Shown: piece by piece, positions 15,945-25,160 of the stretch
Layout: the number at the start of each line of letters is the position of its first letter
Numbering within the stretch: position 1 is the first letter of the stretch
Assembly (NCBI GenBank): GCA_008107755.1
Contig: VIRH01000106.1
Coordinates: 62,001 to 126,000 of the forward strand
Length of the DNA stretch: 64,000 bases
Reading direction: 5' to 3'
DNA from: Rhodobacterales bacterium
GTDB lineage: Bacteria; Pseudomonadota; Alphaproteobacteria; Rhizobiales; Stappiaceae
The notes under the pieces: model-generated
What the model was told of the DNA's origin: nothing
The model's database searches: none
The model's input: only the letters and a program-made list of their open reading frames with translations
Position numbers and translations under genes: made by a program

Positions 15945-16765
15945 CACGCGGCCCGACCTGGTTCAACATCACCTCGCTCGTTCTCGGCTTCTCGTTTCTT
16001 TATCTGCCGATCGTGCTGCTGGTAATCTATTCCTTCAATGCCAGCCGTCTCGTCACGGTCTGGGGCGGGTTCTCGACCCAGTGGTACGTGGCGCTGCTCG
16101 ACAACGACCAGCTGCTCGACGCCGCCTGGGTCACCCTTCGGGTGGCCTTCGCCTCGGCCTGCATTGCCACCGTCATCGGGACGCTCGCGGCGCTGGTTCT
16201 GGTGCGCTCGGGCCGGTTCCCCGGACGGACGCTGTTCTCGGGCATGATCTTCGCTCCGCTGGTCATGCCGGAGGTCATCCTCGGCCTGTCCCTGTTGCTG
16301 CTGTTCGTGGCCATGGAACAGACGCGCGGGTTCTGGACAGTGATGCTGGCACACACCACCTTCGCAAGCTGCTACGTGGCCGTTGTTGTGCAGTCGCGCC
16401 TCGTCGGCTTCGACAAGTCCATGGAGGAAGCGGCGGAAGATCTGGGCTGTCCGCCGGTCAAGACCTTTTTCCTGATCACGCTGCCGATCATCCTGCCCGG
16501 CGTCATCGCCGGCTGGATGCTGGCCTTCACGCTGTCGCTCGATGACCTGGTGATCGCAAGCTTCACCACGGGCCCGGGAGCGACCACGTTGCCGATGAAG
16601 ATCTATTCCCAGGTCCGTCTCGGCGTGACCCCGGAAATCAACGCCGTCTGCACGATCCTCGTCGCTTTCGTCACCACCGGCGTCATCGCCGCCTCCATCG
16701 CCACGAAGCGGCAGCAGTCCCAGCGGGAAAAGGACGAACGGGCGGCCTTCGGGGCGGAGGGGTAG
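15941..16765 (+). CDS. potI: Polyamine ABC transporter permease PotI
   Basis: A 274-residue permease with six predicted helices; the EAA coupling loop reads MEEAAEDLGCPPVKTFFLIT. The first helix FLYLPIVLLVIYSFNASR and the segment FTTGPGATTLPMKIYSQVR are characteristic of PotI/PotC. It starts inside the potH stop codon, so the two permeases are translationally coupled. No clear terminator follows; a repeat-bearing intergenic region begins about 110 bases downstream. Confidence 0.93.
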   Translation: MTRGPTWFNITSLVLGFSFLYLPIVLLVIYSFNASRLVTVWGGFSTQWYVALLDNDQLLDAAWVTLRVAFASACIATVIGTLAALVLVRSGRFPGRTLFSGMIFAPLVMPEVILGLSLLLLFVAMEQTRGFWTVMLAHTTFASCYVAVVVQSRLVGFDKSMEEAAEDLGCPPVKTFFLITLPIILPGVIAGWMLAFTLSLDDLVIASFTTGPGATTLPMKIYSQVRLGVTPEINAVCTILVAFVTTGVIAASIATKRQQSQREKDERAAFGAEG

Positions 16766-17308
16766 CCAGGGTAGCCCTCAGCGCACTCCCTTTTACCCCT
16801 TGTGTACGGACCGGAGACATGGTGGACACTCGGACAGTCAAAGAGAAGGCTTCGCGAGTGCCATCCTCCCGGCGTCATCCCCGACTTGATCGGGGATCCA
16901 CTCGCTCCAAGAGATTCAGTCTTTTGATGGCGACCTGCCGCGCCGCATTGCCCGCTCTCGAAAACGGGAGTGCTTGCTCTGTGGAATGGATCCCCGATCA
17001 AGTCGGGGATGACAATGTGGGCGTGGCAGGCAGGTGAGTTAGTCACCGCCGACGCGATCAGTCGTCCGCGTCCGTTAAGAATGTACATACGATAGTCCGC
17101 GCGGCGGGAAAGCTGTCGGTCTTGCAGGAGCCTGTCACCGGCGAAACCTTGCTGACGTCGCAAGGTGCGGCGATCGCTCGCATTTCGCTGCAATGCGGCA
17201 AAGACATCTTGACCATGAACGGCCAAGCGGCGAATGTGCGCGTCACGCACCAGCCGGTCTTGAAGCGACAAGTCGATTGGTCGGCACGGTCTGAATGGGG
17301 AGTGAACG
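16766..17308. other. Intergenic region with paired REP-like repeats, before scoA
   Basis: 540 bases without a credible gene. It holds an inverted pair of identical 27-base elements (16874-16900 and 16987-17013, separate entry). From 17070 on it is the leader/promoter region of scoAB; a small palindrome with TGTACA is at 17080-17090. No sigma-70 promoter stands out. Confidence 0.5.
16874..17013. repeat. Inverted pair of 27-base REP-like elements
   Basis: The arm at 16874-16900 (GTCATCCCCGACTTGATCGG and 7 more bases) is perfectly complementary to 16987-17013, with 86 bases between. Each arm itself contains CCCCGA/TCGGGG around a CTTGA loop. Short repeats with this core are common between genes in many alphaproteobacteria; translated, they give the typical IPDLIGDP string. 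Confidence 0.85.
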
Positions 17309-18004
17309 ATGAACAAAATCTATCCGGACGCGAAAGCCGCTCTGGAGGGACTGACCTTCGACGGCATGACGGTGATGGCCGGCGGGTTCGGCCTTTGCGG
17401 CATTCCTGAAAACCTGATCGAAGCGCTGCGCGAGTCCGGCGCCAAGGATATCACGGCGATTTCCAACAATGCGGGCGTGGACGATTTCGGCCTCGGCCTC
17501 TTGCTGCAGACGCGCCAGATCTCGAAGATGGTGTCGTCCTATGTCGGCGAGAACGCGACCTTCGAAAAGCAGTATCTGAACGGCGAACTGGAACTTGAAT
17601 TCAACCCGCAGGGCACTCTGGCGGAACGCATCCGGGCCGGCGGCGCGGGCATTCCCGGCTTCTATACCAAGACCGGTGTCGGCACGCTGATCGCGGAAGG
17701 CAAGGAGCACAAGGATTTCAACGGCGAGACCTACATCCTGGAAACCGGACTGGTCGCCGATGTCTCCCTGGTCAAGGCCTGGAAGGCCGACAAGGAAGGC
17801 AACCTGATCTACCGCAAGACAGCCCGTAACTTCAATCCGATGATGGCGACCGCTGGCAAGACCTGCGTGGTTGAGGTCGAAGAGATCGTCGAGGTCGGCG
17901 AACTCGATCCCGACAACATCCACACCGCCGGAATTTTCGTGGACCGCATCATTCTCGGTGAACACGAAAAACGCATCGAAAAGCGCACGACGCGCGCAGC
18001 CTGA
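17309..18004 (+). CDS. scoA: Succinyl-CoA:3-ketoacid CoA-transferase subunit A
   Basis: 231 residues of a family I CoA-transferase alpha subunit. Seen: the glycine-rich [20 protein letters not shown] near the N-terminus, the [15 protein letters not shown] loop, and the C-terminal [20 protein letters not shown]. The length and motifs fit ScoA/OXCT rather than PcaI specifically, though that group is close. It activates acetoacetate with succinyl-CoA in ketone-body and PHB-degradation metabolism. The gene is 13 bases upstream of scoB. GGGGAG precedes the ATG. Confidence 0.92.
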   Translation: MNKIYPDAKAALEGLTFDGMTVMAGGFGLCGIPENLIEALRESGAKDITAISNNAGVDDFGLGLLLQTRQISKMVSSYVGENATFEKQYLNGELELEFNPQGTLAERIRAGGAGIPGFYTKTGVGTLIAEGKEHKDFNGETYILETGLVADVSLVKAWKADKEGNLIYRKTARNFNPMMATAGKTCVVEVEEIVEVGELDPDNIHTAGIFVDRIILGEHEKRIEKRTTRAA

Positions 18005-18017
18005 GGGAGGACACATC

Positions 18018-18644
18018 ATGGCATGGACACGCGATGATATGGCTAAGCGCGCTGCGCAAGAGCTGGAAGACGGTTTCTACGTGAACCTGGGTATCGGCAT
18101 CCCGACCCTTGTCTCGAACTACATTCCGCAAGGCGTCCACGTGACGCTGCAGTCGGAAAACGGCATGCTCGGCATGGGTCCGTTTCCGACCGAGGACGAA
18201 GTCGACGCCGACCTGATCAATGCGGGCAAGCAGACCATCACCGAACTGCCGCAGACGAGCTATTTCTCGTCCGCCGATAGTTTCGGCATGATCCGCGGCG
18301 GACACATCGACCTGTCGATCCTGGGCGCGATGGAAGTTGCCGAGACCGGTGACCTCGCCAACTGGATGATCCCTGGCAAGATGGTCAAGGGCATGGGCGG
18401 CGCCATGGATCTGGTGGCGGGCGTCAAGCGCGTCGTCGTCATCATGGACCACACCTCCAAGGCCGGCGATCCGAAGCTTCTGAAGGAATGCAGCCTGCCG
18501 CTGACCGGCGTGAAATGCGTCGACCGGATCATCACCAATCTCGGCGTCTTCGACGTGACCGAGAACGGACTGAAGGTCGTCGAACTCGCACCGGACGTCA
18601 CCATGGACGAAGTCAAGTCGAGCACGCAGGCGACGCTGGTCTGA
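18018..18644 (+). CDS. scoB: Succinyl-CoA:3-ketoacid CoA-transferase subunit B
   Basis: 208 residues of the beta subunit, with the catalytic glutamate Glu47 in the motif [13 protein letters not shown], which forms the glutamyl-CoA thioester. The N-terminus ([19 protein letters not shown]) and the [14 protein letters not shown] strand are also family marks. GGGAGG precedes the ATG by six bases. With scoA it forms an alpha2-beta2 enzyme. The presence of phasins elsewhere in the window makes a role in PHB mobilisation plausible. A strong terminator follows. Confidence 0.93.
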   Translation: MAWTRDDMAKRAAQELEDGFYVNLGIGIPTLVSNYIPQGVHVTLQSENGMLGMGPFPTEDEVDADLINAGKQTITELPQTSYFSSADSFGMIRGGHIDLSILGAMEVAETGDLANWMIPGKMVKGMGGAMDLVAGVKRVVVIMDHTSKAGDPKLLKECSLPLTGVKCVDRIITNLGVFDVTENGLKVVELAPDVTMDEVKSSTQATLV

Positions 18645-18683
18645 CACTCCGGCCCGCGAGACGCGCGGTCGATAACCGAACTG

Positions 18684-18713
18684 AAACGCCCGCCGCCTGT
18701 GCGGGCGTTTTTC
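18684..18713 (+). terminator. Rho-independent terminator after scoB
   Basis: A perfect 10-base stem (AAACGCCCGC/GCGGGCGTTT) with a 7-base loop, extending into TTTTTC. It also lies between convergent transcripts: scoB ends upstream and the FtsH-like gene ends at 18759 on the other strand. Confidence 0.85.
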
Positions 18714-18758
18714 GTTGCCGTGCGAACCAGCCGGATCGAGTAAGCGGCAGCCCGGCGA

Positions 18759-20585
18759 CTACTGTGCCGCCGCGCTGTTCTCGCGTTCGGCCAGCGGCCT
18801 GATCGGCGGGAAATCGTCGCTGGTGATTGTTTCGTTGGAGAGCAGAAGCCTGGCGCCTTCGTCAAGCTCGTTGCGATGCGCGTTCAGCAGATCCTTTGCT
18901 TCAGCGAAGGCCTTTTCCACCCGCATCTTGATGGCGTCATCGATTTCCCGCTGTGTCTGGCTGGAAACATCCGCCATGTCGCCGGCCGGCTGGCCGAGGA
19001 AACTGCGCTGCTGGGTAACGTAGACCCGGTTGCCGAGGTCAGGGTCCATGCCATACCGCATGACCATGTCCCGGGCCACTTCGGTGACCTTCTGCAGGTC
19101 GTCGGAGGCGCCGGTGGAAATCTCGCCGAAGACGATCTCTTCTGCGGCCCGCCCGCCCATGAGGACCGCCATTCTGTCTTCAAGATCACGCGTCGACAGC
19201 AGGAACCGGTCTTCGGTCGGCCGCTGCATGGTGTAGCCGAGGGCGCCGATGCCCCGCGGGATGATGGAGATCTTGTGCACCGGATCGCAGCCCGGCAGGT
19301 TGGCGGCAACGAGCGCATGCCCCATCTCGTGAAAGGCGACGGTGGTCAGCTCCTTTTTCGAGAGAATACGGCTGCGCTTTTCAAGGCCCGCGATGACCCG
19401 CTCCACCGCTTCGTTGAAATCGGCAAGCGTCACCGCGTCGGCGTTGCGGCGGGTCGCGAGCAGGGCGGCTTCATTCACCAGTGTCGCCAGATCCGCACCG
19501 GAAAATCCGGCGGTCAGCGCGGCGATCTGCTCAAGATCCGTCGACGGATCCAGCTTGATCTTCTTGATATGCACGCCGAGAATTGCCTCGCGGCCGGACT
19601 TGTCCGGACGGTCGACCAGCACCTGCCGGTCGAAACGGCCCGCGCGCAGCAGCGCAGGGTCCAGAATCTCGGGCCTGTTGGTCGCTGCCAGCAGGATGAT
19701 CCCGCTGGAGGGATCGAAGCCGTCGAGCTCGGTCAGAAGCTGATTGAGCGTCTGCTCCTTCTCGTCGTTGGTGCCCATGCCGCCGCTGGACCGCGCCCGG
19801 CCAAGGGCATCCAGCTCGTCGATGAAGATGATGGCAGGGGCAGCCTTGCGGGCCTGTTCGAAGAGATCGCGCACCCTGGCGGCGCCGACACCCACGAACA
19901 TCTCCACGAATTCGGACCCGGAGATGGAGAAGTAGGCGACGCCAGCCTCGCCGGCGACGGCCCGGGCGAGCAGCGTCTTTCCCGTTCCCGGAGGGCCGAC
20001 CAGAAGAATGCCCTTGGGAACATGGGCGCCGAGGCGGCCATAGGATTTCGGATCTTTCAGGAAATCGACGACTTCCTTCAGTTCTCGTTTGGCTTCGTCA
20101 ACGCCGGCGACATTGTCGAAACGCACTTTCACGTCGGTTTCGACATAGACCTTCGCCTTCGACTTGCCGACTGTCATCATGCCGCCAATGCCCTGCTTCT
20201 CGGCAAACTTGCGGATGAAGAAGGCCCACAGGCCGAACAGCAGCAGGACCGGCAGGACCCAGGAGAGTATGTCGCGCAGGAATGTGCTCTGGACGACGCC
20301 GGTGAACTTCACGTCGTACTTGCTGAGGTCCTCCGCGAGCGGAAGGTCGACACGTGTGGTGACGAAATAGATCTTTCCGTCCTTCAGAGGCGTCTTGAAC
20401 TTGCCCTCGATCGTGTTTTCCTTGATCGCGATCTGTTCGATCTTCTTCTCCGAGAGAAGCTGCTCGAACTGGCTGTAGGGGATCTCCTCGACGGTCTTGT
20501 AGGTCGTCCACCAGCTCTGGAAAATGAGCACCGCCATCATGGCAATGAGGGCGTACCAAATATTGATCTGGTGTTTCTTTTCCAT
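18759..20585 (-). CDS. ftsH: FtsH-type AAA+ zinc metalloprotease
   Basis: 608 residues, with the usual FtsH order: an N-terminal helix (about 9-27), a small periplasmic domain, a second helix (about 104-124), the AAA+ domain and an M41 protease domain. Walker A is at residues 197-204 (GPPGTGKT), Walker B in [18 protein letters not shown], the second region of homology at [17 protein letters not shown], and the zinc site HEMGH has His419, Glu420 and His423. The protein appears intact, but the gene is alone, not behind tilS as the housekeeping ftsH of alphaproteobacteria usually is, so it is probably a second FtsH. Confidence 0.9.
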   Translation of the reverse strand: MEKKHQINIWYALIAMMAVLIFQSWWTTYKTVEEIPYSQFEQLLSEKKIEQIAIKENTIEGKFKTPLKDGKIYFVTTRVDLPLAEDLSKYDVKFTGVVQSTFLRDILSWVLPVLLLFGLWAFFIRKFAEKQGIGGMMTVGKSKAKVYVETDVKVRFDNVAGVDEAKRELKEVVDFLKDPKSYGRLGAHVPKGILLVGPPGTGKTLLARAVAGEAGVAYFSISGSEFVEMFVGVGAARVRDLFEQARKAAPAIIFIDELDALGRARSSGGMGTNDEKEQTLNQLLTELDGFDPSSGIILLAATNRPEILDPALLRAGRFDRQVLVDRPDKSGREAILGVHIKKIKLDPSTDLEQIAALTAGFSGADLATLVNEAALLATRRNADAVTLADFNEAVERVIAGLEKRSRILSKKELTTVAFHEMGHALVAANLPGCDPVHKISIIPRGIGALGYTMQRPTEDRFLLSTRDLEDRMAVLMGGRAAEEIVFGEISTGASDDLQKVTEVARDMVMRYGMDPDLGNRVYVTQQRSFLGQPAGDMADVSSQTQREIDDAIKMRVEKAFAEAKDLLNAHRNELDEGARLLLSNETITSDDFPPIRPLAERENSAAAQ

Positions 20586-20647
20586 CGAAGGGGCTGTCCT
20601 GAACGTGGCGAGTTACGCTGTCATAGGCACGCTTTGCCAAAGAAGTG

Positions 20648-22360
20648 TCAAGCGTGGGCGTTCGCCCGGCCCGTGGCAGGAGACTGCTGCTGCCTGCGCG
20701 AATGTCTGGTGCGGAAGGACGACGCACTGGAGCGGGCGAGATAGATGACCGGGATCAGGCCGACGAGCACGATCGCAAGGGAGGGCAGGGCGGCATCCTC
20801 GAAGGCTTCGCGCGAGGCGGCTTCGAAGACGGTTGTCGCCAGGGTCTCGAAGTTGAACGGCCTCAGCAGTATGGTTGCCGGCAGTTCCTTCATGCAGTCG
20901 ACGAAACTCAGAAGGGCAGCCGACAGCAGGACGGGCTTGAGGATGGGCAGATGGATCTGCGTCAACGTCTGGCCGGTGTTGCGCCCGAGGGTGCGGGCTG
21001 CCATGTCCAGATGCGGGGAAATACGCCCGAAGCCGCCCTCAACCTGCCCGTAGGAGACAGCGAGAAAGCGGACGACATAGGCGTAGACGAGCCCCGTGCC
21101 GCTGCCCAGAAGCAGCAGGCCTGTCCGGATGCCAAACCATTCATCCATCCGGGCATCGAGGAAATTGTCGAAGGAGGCGAGCGGGATCAGGATGCCGATG
21201 GCGAGCACAGTGCCCGGGATCGCATAGCCGATGGCGGCGATGCGGACGGCGAATCTGAGGAGGCCCTTGCCATTGAGGCGAATTGCATAGGCAAGCGAAA
21301 CGGAAATCGCCACGGTCAGCAGCGCCGCGATTGCAGCAAGGCTGAAGCTGTTCCAGACGGTGCCGAGGAAACCCTCCGACATGACATCCTCGAGCCTGCG
21401 GCTGGCGCGGTCCGCCAGAAGCAGGCCGGGGACGATGAAGCCGAGAAAGATCGGAACGAAGCACAGCACCAGCGCGAGCAGCGCGCGCGAAGGCGAAAGG
21501 TCGAGCCGTGTCGGCGGCCGGTGCTTGGATCCGCCGCCGCTGTCGAACCTCTGCTTGCGCCGGCCGAACCGTTCCAGCCAGAGCAGCAGAAACACCATCA
21601 CCAGCATCGCAAGGGCAAGCTGCGCCGCGCCGCCGAGGCTCGAACGGTTGAGCCAGGTGTCGTAGACGGAAAAGGTCAGCGTCCTGACGCCGAAAAAGGT
21701 CACCGCGCCGATATCGTTCAGGCATTCCATCAGAGCCAGCGATACACCGATGGCGATTGCCGGGCGCGCGAGCGGCAAGGCGACGCGGAAGAACAGGCCG
21801 TAGGGTGATGCGCCGAGCGTGCGCGACACGTCGAGCGTGGACGCCGACTGAATGAGAAAGCTCGCCCGTGTCGTCAGGTAGACATAAGGATAGAGCACGA
21901 CGCTCATGACGAAGATTGCCCCGCCGAGCGAGCGGATTTCCGGAAACCAGTAGTCTCGCGACGTCTTGAAACCGAAGAGGCCGCGAAGGACGCTCTGGAC
22001 GGGCCCGGTGTAATCGAGCACCTCCACGTAGGAAAAGGCGACGATGTAGGTTGGCACCGCAAGGGGAACCAGAAGCGCCCAGTCCATGATCCTGCGGCCG
22101 GGAAAGTTGCACATGGTCACCAGCCAGGCGGTGCCGACACCGGTGATGCCGGTAATCAGGCCGACCCCGAGCATGAGCAGGAGCGTGGTGCGAAGCGAGC
22201 CCGGCAACACGGTCCCCAGCAGATGGCCCCACACGTCTGCCGTCGGCGTGAAGGCAATCCAGACGATCGCCGCAAGCGGCAGGAGAACCATCGCCGAAAT
22301 CGCGATCGCGGCGAGACGCCAGAAACGGTCGGACAATGTCAGGGACGGCGTGCGCAGCAA
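20648..22360 (-). CDS. fbpB: Iron(III) ABC transporter permease, fused two-domain (FbpB/SfuB-like)
   Basis: 570 residues with about 12 predicted membrane helices in two homologous halves separated by a cytoplasmic linker near residue 275-290 (GRRKQRFDSGGGSKHRPP). Each half has a coupling loop: SRTLGASPYGLFFRVALP in the first and ARTLGRNTGQTLTQIHLP in the second. This fused form is typical of Fe3+ uptake permeases partnered by FbpA/FutA. It lies downstream of two such binding proteins on the same strand; no ATPase gene is nearby. The start is a TTG without a strong ribosome binding site, so the exact N-terminus is uncertain. Confidence 0.88.
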   Translation of the reverse strand: MLRTPSLTLSDRFWRLAAIAISAMVLLPLAAIVWIAFTPTADVWGHLLGTVLPGSLRTTLLLMLGVGLITGITGVGTAWLVTMCNFPGRRIMDWALLVPLAVPTYIVAFSYVEVLDYTGPVQSVLRGLFGFKTSRDYWFPEIRSLGGAIFVMSVVLYPYVYLTTRASFLIQSASTLDVSRTLGASPYGLFFRVALPLARPAIAIGVSLALMECLNDIGAVTFFGVRTLTFSVYDTWLNRSSLGGAAQLALAMLVMVFLLLWLERFGRRKQRFDSGGGSKHRPPTRLDLSPSRALLALVLCFVPIFLGFIVPGLLLADRASRRLEDVMSEGFLGTVWNSFSLAAIAALLTVAISVSLAYAIRLNGKGLLRFAVRIAAIGYAIPGTVLAIGILIPLASFDNFLDARMDEWFGIRTGLLLLGSGTGLVYAYVVRFLAVSYGQVEGGFGRISPHLDMAARTLGRNTGQTLTQIHLPILKPVLLSAALLSFVDCMKELPATILLRPFNFETLATTVFEAASREAFEDAALPSLAIVLVGLIPVIYLARSSASSFRTRHSRRQQQSPATGRANAHA

Positions 22361-22420
22361 GGCGGGGTTCCAGCTTGTGGTGGGTCGATGCGAGACCTAA
22401 AGGCTATTGGTTGAAAAAGC

Positions 22421-22449
22421 AAAAAGCGCCGTGCGATACGGCGCTTTTT
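22421..22449 (-). terminator. Terminator after the first FbpA gene (before the permease)
   Basis: A perfect 12-base stem (AAAAAGCGCCGT/ACGGCGCTTTTT) with loop GCGAT. On the minus strand it lies between the binding-protein stop (22469) and the permease start (22360), and ends in a T-run. Like the potF-potG hairpin, it would make binding protein more abundant than permease. Confidence 0.8.
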
Positions 22450-22468
22450 CCAATTGACCTGAAAACGC

Positions 22469-23512
22469 TCAGGACGCCGGACCGTCGTCGAAGCCGACCT
22501 TGTCGACAATCTCGCTCGCAGCCTTGCGGTTGGCGGCGATTTCGGACAGGGGCAGATCGTCCGGATGGAGGTCGCCCCAGCTTCGGACCCGTTCGGAAAT
22601 TTCCACGCCGGGCGTCACCGGATATTCGAAATTGATCTCGGCGTAGATCTTCTGCGCCTCGGGGGACGACAGGAATTCGATCAGCTTGAGCGCGTTTTCC
22701 TTGTGCGGCGCGTGTTTGGCCAGAATGACGCCGGAAATGTTCACGTGGCTGCCGCGCCCCTCGGCGTTCGGAAAGATCACGCGAATGCTGTCGGCCCATT
22801 CCTTCTGCTCGGGTTCCTTCTCGCTGGTCTGCATCTGCCCGACGTAATAGGTGTTGCCGAGGGCGATGTCGCATTCGCCGGCGAAGATCGCCTTCGCCTG
22901 GTCGCGGTCATTGCCGGCCGGCTTGCGGGCGAGGTTGTCGCGCACGCCGGCGAGCCATTCCTCGGTTTCCTCGACACCGTGATGGGCAATCATCGAGGCG
23001 ACGAGCCCGATGGTGTAGACGTGTTGGCCGGAGCGCGAGCAGATGCGCCCCTTCCACTTCGGATCTGCAAGCTCTTCGTAGGTGATGCTGTCCTGCTCGA
23101 CGCGCTCCCTGGAGGCATAGACGACGCGGGAGCGGCTGGTCAGGCCGACCCAGTTGTTGTCGACGTCGCGGAACTGTGCGGGGATATGTTCATCGACGAC
23201 TTCGGAGACGATCGGCTGCGCCACGCCCAGTTGCTTGGCGTTATCGAGGCGACCGACGTCGACTGTCATCAGAACGTCCGCAGGGGAGTTTCTGCCTTCC
23301 GCGGCGATACGCTCGCTGAGACCCTGCGACGCGAAGACGACGTTGGTCTTGATGCCGGTCTCCTCCGTGAAGGCGTCCAGCAGGGGATTGATCAGGAAGG
23401 GCTGGCGATAGGTGTAGATATTCACCTCGCCGTCAGCCAGCGCCGGAGCCGCCGTCAGGGTCGCCAGGGCGAGCGCGAGAGCGCCTGAGACGGAGCGCAG
23501 CTTGAAAGTCAT
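22469..23512 (-). CDS. fbpA: Iron(III) ABC transporter binding protein FbpA/FutA-like (1)
   Basis: 347 residues with a Sec signal peptide (cut near APALA-DG). The mature part shows the FutA-type ferric-binding signature: NIYTYRQPFLINPLLDAF, where the tyrosines contact iron, SRSRVVYASRERV, and the Tyr-Tyr pair ALGNTYYVGQM. Tyrosine-based coordination is expected for this group. The gene is one of two tandem copies with different upstream start sites but the same kind of promoter. GGAG lies before the ATG. A terminator separates it from the permease gene. Confidence 0.92.
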   Translation of the reverse strand: MTFKLRSVSGALALALATLTAAPALADGEVNIYTYRQPFLINPLLDAFTEETGIKTNVVFASQGLSERIAAEGRNSPADVLMTVDVGRLDNAKQLGVAQPIVSEVVDEHIPAQFRDVDNNWVGLTSRSRVVYASRERVEQDSITYEELADPKWKGRICSRSGQHVYTIGLVASMIAHHGVEETEEWLAGVRDNLARKPAGNDRDQAKAIFAGECDIALGNTYYVGQMQTSEKEPEQKEWADSIRVIFPNAEGRGSHVNISGVILAKHAPHKENALKLIEFLSSPEAQKIYAEINFEYPVTPGVEISERVRSWGDLHPDDLPLSEIAANRKAASEIVDKVGFDDGPAS

Positions 23513-23607
23513 GAGGAACTCCGCAGACAGATGTCATAGCCGTTGTCACGAGCCGGGACTATGTCTTCGGGTCGCTGGGAAGTCAATAAATGCAACAAAA
23601 TCAATAA

Positions 23608-23624
23608 TTTGGAATTATTCAAAA
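23608..23624. promoter_or_regulatory. Irr-like iron control element upstream of FbpA copy 1
   Basis: TTTGGAATTATTCAAAA is a near-perfect inverted repeat in the TTTnGAA-N3-TTCnAAA format known for Irr in alphaproteobacteria. It lies 96 bases before the start codon. Irr is an established regulator of iron genes in this class; its binding here is inferred. Confidence 0.6.
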
Positions 23625-23816
23625 CTAATAGCCGCCCGCCTGCGGCTGTTTCCGGAAAACAGGTGATAAAACAGGAGTTTAATTCTCGACTTTCCTCAGG
23701 GTTACGCCTTCAGTCGCCGTCAAGAACCTTGGCAGAAGTGCCGAGTGTGCGGCGAAACGTATCACGCAGGCTTTCGCCGGGGGGACACCGAAAATAACGA
23801 CAGCTGAATACAAAGA

Positions 23817-23836
23817 CGCCGCCCCGAGGGGCGGCG
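23817..23836 (-). terminator. Terminator-like hairpin after FbpA copy 2
   Basis: A 9-base stem (CGCCGCCCC/GGGGCGGCG) with a 2-base nominal loop, 25 bases beyond the stop of the second binding protein. On the minus strand it is followed by TCTTTGTATTC, a weak U-tract. Confidence 0.6.
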
Positions 23837-23860
23837 CCTGTCATCAGAATGCAGTTTGCG

Positions 23861-24904
23861 TCAGGACGCGGGGCCTTCGTCGAAGCCGATCCGGTCAACC
23901 ATCTCGCTCGCGGCCTTGCGATGGCTTGCGATTTCGGCGAGCGGAAGCGGGTCCTTCTTGATTTCACCCCAGCTCTCGACACGCTCGGAAACGTCCACGC
24001 CCGGCTTCACCGGATATTCGTGGTTGGTTTCGGCGTAGATCTTCTGGGCCTGCTCGGAAGACAGGAATTCGATCAGCTTGACCGCATTTTCCTTGTTCGG
24101 AGCGTCCTTGATCAGGACCACGCCGGCAAGGTTGACGTGGCTGCCGCGACCGTCGGTGTTCGGGAACAGAATGCGGACGCTTTCTGCCCATTCCTGCTGC
24201 TCCGGTTCCTTCTCGTTGGTCTGCATCAGACCCATGTAATAGGTGTTTCCGAGTGCGATATCGCATTCGCCGGCGAAGATGCCCTTCACCTGAGCGCGGT
24301 CGTTGCCTGCGGGCTTGCGCGCTAGGTTGTCGCGAACGGCGGTCAGCCATTCCTCGGTCTTTTCCTCGCCATGGTGGGCGATCATCGATGCCACCAGACC
24401 GATCGTGTAGACATGCTGCCCCGAGCGGGTGCACAGACGGCCCTTCCATTTCGGGTCGGCAAGTTCCTCATAGGTGATGCTGTCCTGGTCGACCCGCTCC
24501 TTGGAGCTGTAGATGACGCGGGCGCGGTTGGTCAGGCCGATCCAGTGACCTTCCGGATCACGAAACTCTGCCGGGACGTTGGCATTGACGGTCTCGGATT
24601 CAACGGGCTGCGAGATGCCGAGTTGCTTGGCGCCGTCCAGACGACCGATATCGACGGTCAAGAGAACGTCTGCTGACGAATTCCGGCCTTCCGCCGCAAT
24701 CCGTTCTCCGAGGCCCTTGGAAGCGAAAATGACGTTTGCCTTGATGCCCGTTTCACTGGTGAACGCTTCCAGCAGCGGCTCGATCAGGTATGGCTGGCGG
24801 TACGAATAGACATTGACATCGCCATCTGCGAAAGCCGGTACGGCTGTGGTGGCTGCCGCGCTCATGGCAATGGCACCGCTCAGGGCACGCAAGGATGCAC
24901 GCAT
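23861..24904 (-). CDS. Iron(III) ABC transporter binding protein FbpA/FutA-like (2)
   Basis: 347 residues, a close paralogue of the copy at 22469-23512: most stretches are identical or conservative, for example the motif YSYRQPYLIEPLLEAF and ALGNTYYMGLMQTNEKEPEQ. It has its own signal peptide (cut near VPAFA-DG). The ATG at 24904 has GGGGAG six bases upstream; a longer frame from 24928 lacks one. Tandem duplication of the gene and its promoter is evident. Both copies keep the iron-binding tyrosines, so both should be functional; why two are kept is not known. Confidence 0.92.
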   Translation of the reverse strand: MRASLRALSGAIAMSAAATTAVPAFADGDVNVYSYRQPYLIEPLLEAFTSETGIKANVIFASKGLGERIAAEGRNSSADVLLTVDIGRLDGAKQLGISQPVESETVNANVPAEFRDPEGHWIGLTNRARVIYSSKERVDQDSITYEELADPKWKGRLCTRSGQHVYTIGLVASMIAHHGEEKTEEWLTAVRDNLARKPAGNDRAQVKGIFAGECDIALGNTYYMGLMQTNEKEPEQQEWAESVRILFPNTDGRGSHVNLAGVVLIKDAPNKENAVKLIEFLSSEQAQKIYAETNHEYPVKPGVDVSERVESWGEIKKDPLPLAEIASHRKAASEMVDRIGFDEGPAS

Positions 24905-25010
24905 GTGAAACTCCCCTTGATCATTCAACTCTCCGGCACAGGCCGGAACGTGCTGGCATATAGGTACGAGTTTCGCAGGGTCAAGTAAGAAAGTATAATA
25001 ATTTCAATAG

Positions 25011-25027
25011 TTTAGAAGGATTAAAAA
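25011..25027. promoter_or_regulatory. Irr-like iron control element upstream of FbpA copy 2
   Basis: TTTAGAAGGATTAAAAA has an exact left half TTTAGAA of the Irr consensus and a right half with two mismatches. It lies 107 bases before the start of copy 2, matching the position of the box before copy 1. The conserved AAAACAGGAGTTTAAT block follows 46 bases further upstream (25073-25088), as it does in copy 1. Confidence 0.55.
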
Positions 25028-25160
25028 CTGGACGTTATACCCGTCGGAAACGCCTCGCCGGAAAGCTGAGTAAAAACAGGAGTTTAATAGTCAGCTTTTA
25101 TGGCGAGGAGAATTCCGGCGGCGGTGACTTTTTCGGATCGTCAGTTTCAATATGTCGGCA

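Larger units (their letters stand above)
23513..23860. promoter_or_regulatory. Promoter region of the first FbpA gene (Irr-like box and conserved block)
   Basis: About 350 bases with no gene. At 23608-23624 lies TTTGGAATTATTCAAAA, which fits the Irr/ICE layout TTTnGAA-N3-TTCnAAA. At 23668-23683 is the 16-base block AAAACAGGAGTTTAAT, also found before the second copy (25073-25088). A terminator hairpin for the second copy is at 23817-23836. Confidence 0.6.

Noticed and set aside
16603-17316. Minus-strand frame containing IPDLIGDP-type strings
   Set aside because: This is the translation of the REP-like repeat, a well-known false-gene signature.
18876-20744. 622-codon plus-strand open frame over the FtsH gene
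   Set aside because: Antisense to a fully conserved AAA+ protease; no start signal or domain.
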